The position numbers and the translations under genes were made by a program. DNA of 64,000 nt from Agrypnia vestita (lineage: Eukaryota > Arthropoda > Insecta > Trichoptera > Phryganeidae), in assembly GCA_016648135.1 (NCBI GenBank), contig JADDOH010024968.1, forward strand, positions 1 through 64,000, given 5' to 3'. The notes beneath the pieces were generated by a model that ran no database searches, had not been told where the DNA came from, and worked only from the letters and a program-made list of their open reading frames with translations. Positions 52,701-55,700 of the stretch are shown here, piece by piece; positions within the stretch are counted from its first letter, which is position 1, and each line of letters starts with the position of its first letter.

Positions 52701-55700
52701 TTCTAAATGGACGATATTGTCGCAGATAGCGCAAAAGTTTAAGTATATCTTAAGAAACACACATACGAGTTATTATATTTTCATGCTATTAAAGATACAT
52801 TTTTGGTTAGCTCTTGAGTAGCTGATAACTTGTTCATAATTCGAGTCTACTTAGGCCCGGTTGCGCCATCTAAAGTAAAGGTAAAAAGAAGTTACTCGAG
52901 TAACGTTTTTTACTAAAACGGGTTGCACCATCTATGGTAAAAATATTTAACTCGCCGAAGTACATACATATGAGTAACTTTTTTTTACTCTCCAGGATAG
53001 GTGGGTAAAGGTAAAAACGTTGGTAAAAAAAATGGCCGTCCTCTCACAGCTGATTTGTAAATGTGACATTTATCCATATAGGTACTTGTCATTTGAATTT
53101 TGTCGTTGTCATTTTCGTATTGAAATTTGTAAATATTAAAATGAATCTTTTCATTTCGTGTTATTTTAGCGATGGTTTTTTTGGTTTCTTTCATAGAATA
53201 AAGTGATTTGTTTAAACTGGTTTTGAACCGCAAAAGTACGTATTGCCAGTGGTGAAAAACTGAAATAAATCAAATTCCACAGACAAATGCGGTATTTGAG
53301 GTTTATTCCGCTTGACACCCTTTTAGCCTTATGATTGGTTTGACAGCGGTAAAAAAGACGTTTGTGCAACCCGAAATCGAGTTTACTCTGAGCTGAGGGT
53401 AAAAAAAGTTACTCGGGTCAATGTTACTCGAACCAAATTTACTTCTGATGGCGCAACCGAGCCTTAAGAAGACAAAGTAGGAATATAAAACCCAAACCTG
53501 ACATGCGAATAAAATCAAAAGGCGGCACGTAGAAACACAACGAAACGCAAACGTAAAAAATTGAAGAAGAAAATTTTGCAATCTAAAATTGAACATGCTA
53601 CGGTTCTTCGCAGGGCTTTTTTCTTTCACTGGATTGCGCAACGAAGCGAGTGAGGTAACACCGTGTATTATATTTATTGAAGCAATTCAAAAATTGTATC
53701 TTTACTACCGGACGCCTCAATGATCTTATATCAGAGTTGCAATCACTTCCTCGATAGTGTATGGTGCTCGGGCCTTGCATACCTCGAATAATAACATAAC
53801 AAATAAACACGTCTTTAATTCCAATTGCCGTAAGGAACATAGTCATCTTTTCGCCATGAAAGTGACACAACAGCTTTCAAAGTGTATTTAAAAAATAAAT
53901 GACTACGTTTTTATAAAAAGTGACAAAAAGGGGAAAATATTTTTTTAACACCCATAGTACTAAGAGCGAACGCAGTATATCACAACCTTTCCTATTGATT
54001 TACTATTTAAAGAATTCAATTATCACATATTTAGACAGACTATAGAAAAAAACGTCCATTACAAATAATACACTCATAATACCCATCATCATAGCCTTAG
54101 AAAACTGACGATAGGAAGTAAAAAAGTAACCCATAAAACCAAGTTTTTATTATACTCCCTTTCTTTGTAAAATATAACAACAATTAAAGACGAATTAAAA
54201 CATATAACATAACACTAAACTTAAAGTAATTTAATATATTTCTAAAATGTCAGATGTTTTGAGCTTTGATAAGACGCTTCATGCTTTGAAGATTAAATTC
54301 TAAAAATATTTCTCACCTATTATGTATACCGACGGAGTAATTCAAATTTAGAAAATATTCCGCGACGTTATCGGGCCGCCGTTGCTAGCGAACTTTTGTA
54401 ATGATTCCAATTTCAAAAAACCATTTAAATTTCTAAAAATCCGAAATTATACTATAATTATTAATTTTTTAACGAAAATTTGATAGATCTTCTTGATCGT
54501 CGCCACGAGTCTACTTGCAAAGTTTCAGCTCGATTGGATCACGGGAAAAGGGTTAAAAATCGATCCAAAGTTTTTTCGACGGCAAGCCGGCAAGCAAGCA
54601 GACGCCACGAGTTAATATAAAGGGAGTAAAAAGCAACACCATTATTCATATATAGGTATTAAGGACTTCGATTGACTACCAGTAAATATAAGAACCCAAA
54701 ATAATTATATCATATAAATAAAGGTATAATATACAGGGTGTCTCATATCTAGTAGCAAAAACTTTACAGGTGGATTACAGCCTTTATTACGATTCGAAAA
54801 TAGTTGAGCAAGCATGCACTAATATCATCAGTTATGGAGATATGCAATATCAAAGTTGCATTTTTTTTTTTCAAAATTATTGACTTATTTTTTGCAAAAA
54901 GTTGAACTATAATTACAGTAACTTATATCGATTAATACAAGCCGAATACGTTGATAAAAACCTTGCAAAAATTTATAAAATTTATAATTTGTTAGTACAT
55001 ATTGTATCCTGACGAAGGGACCATTGGCCCTGAAACGTGTTGATATTTTCAATATACAGTATACAGGGTTATTTGGAAAACATTAATAACCTCGCAGGAC
55101 TATATTCCTGCCTTGATCATGAGTCGAAAATGTTTAAGCTATTATGACCTAATATCAATAGTTATGGAGATATGCGACATCAAAGTTTGCAGTTTTTTTT
55201 TCAATATTTCTGACTTATTTTGTGTAAAACGTTGGACTATCATTACAGTAACTCATATCGATTACGAAAAATTTATTTGTTTCAATACAAGTTAAATAAA
55301 ATGATAAAAACCCTGAAAAATTCCAATCGGAATGTTTTCCAATTGGAATTCGAAGGTTTTTATTTTTTTATTTGACTTGTATTAAAGGGAATGAATTTTT
55401 CATATTCGATATAAGTTACTGCAATGATAGTCCAACGTTTTACAAAAAATAAGTCAGAAATATTGAAGAAAAAATGCAAACTTTGATGTCGCATATCTCC
55501 TTAACTATTGATATTAGGTCATAATAGCTTGAACATTTTTGACTCATAATCAAGGCAGGAATATAGTCCTGCGAGGTTATTAATGTTTTCCAAATAACCC
55601 TGTATATAAGTGATGAAAACAAAGTACATTTTTATTCATTATACCCAATTATAAAAATGTCTAACCAAAGTTCTTCAAGTATAATAAATAAGCAATTCAC

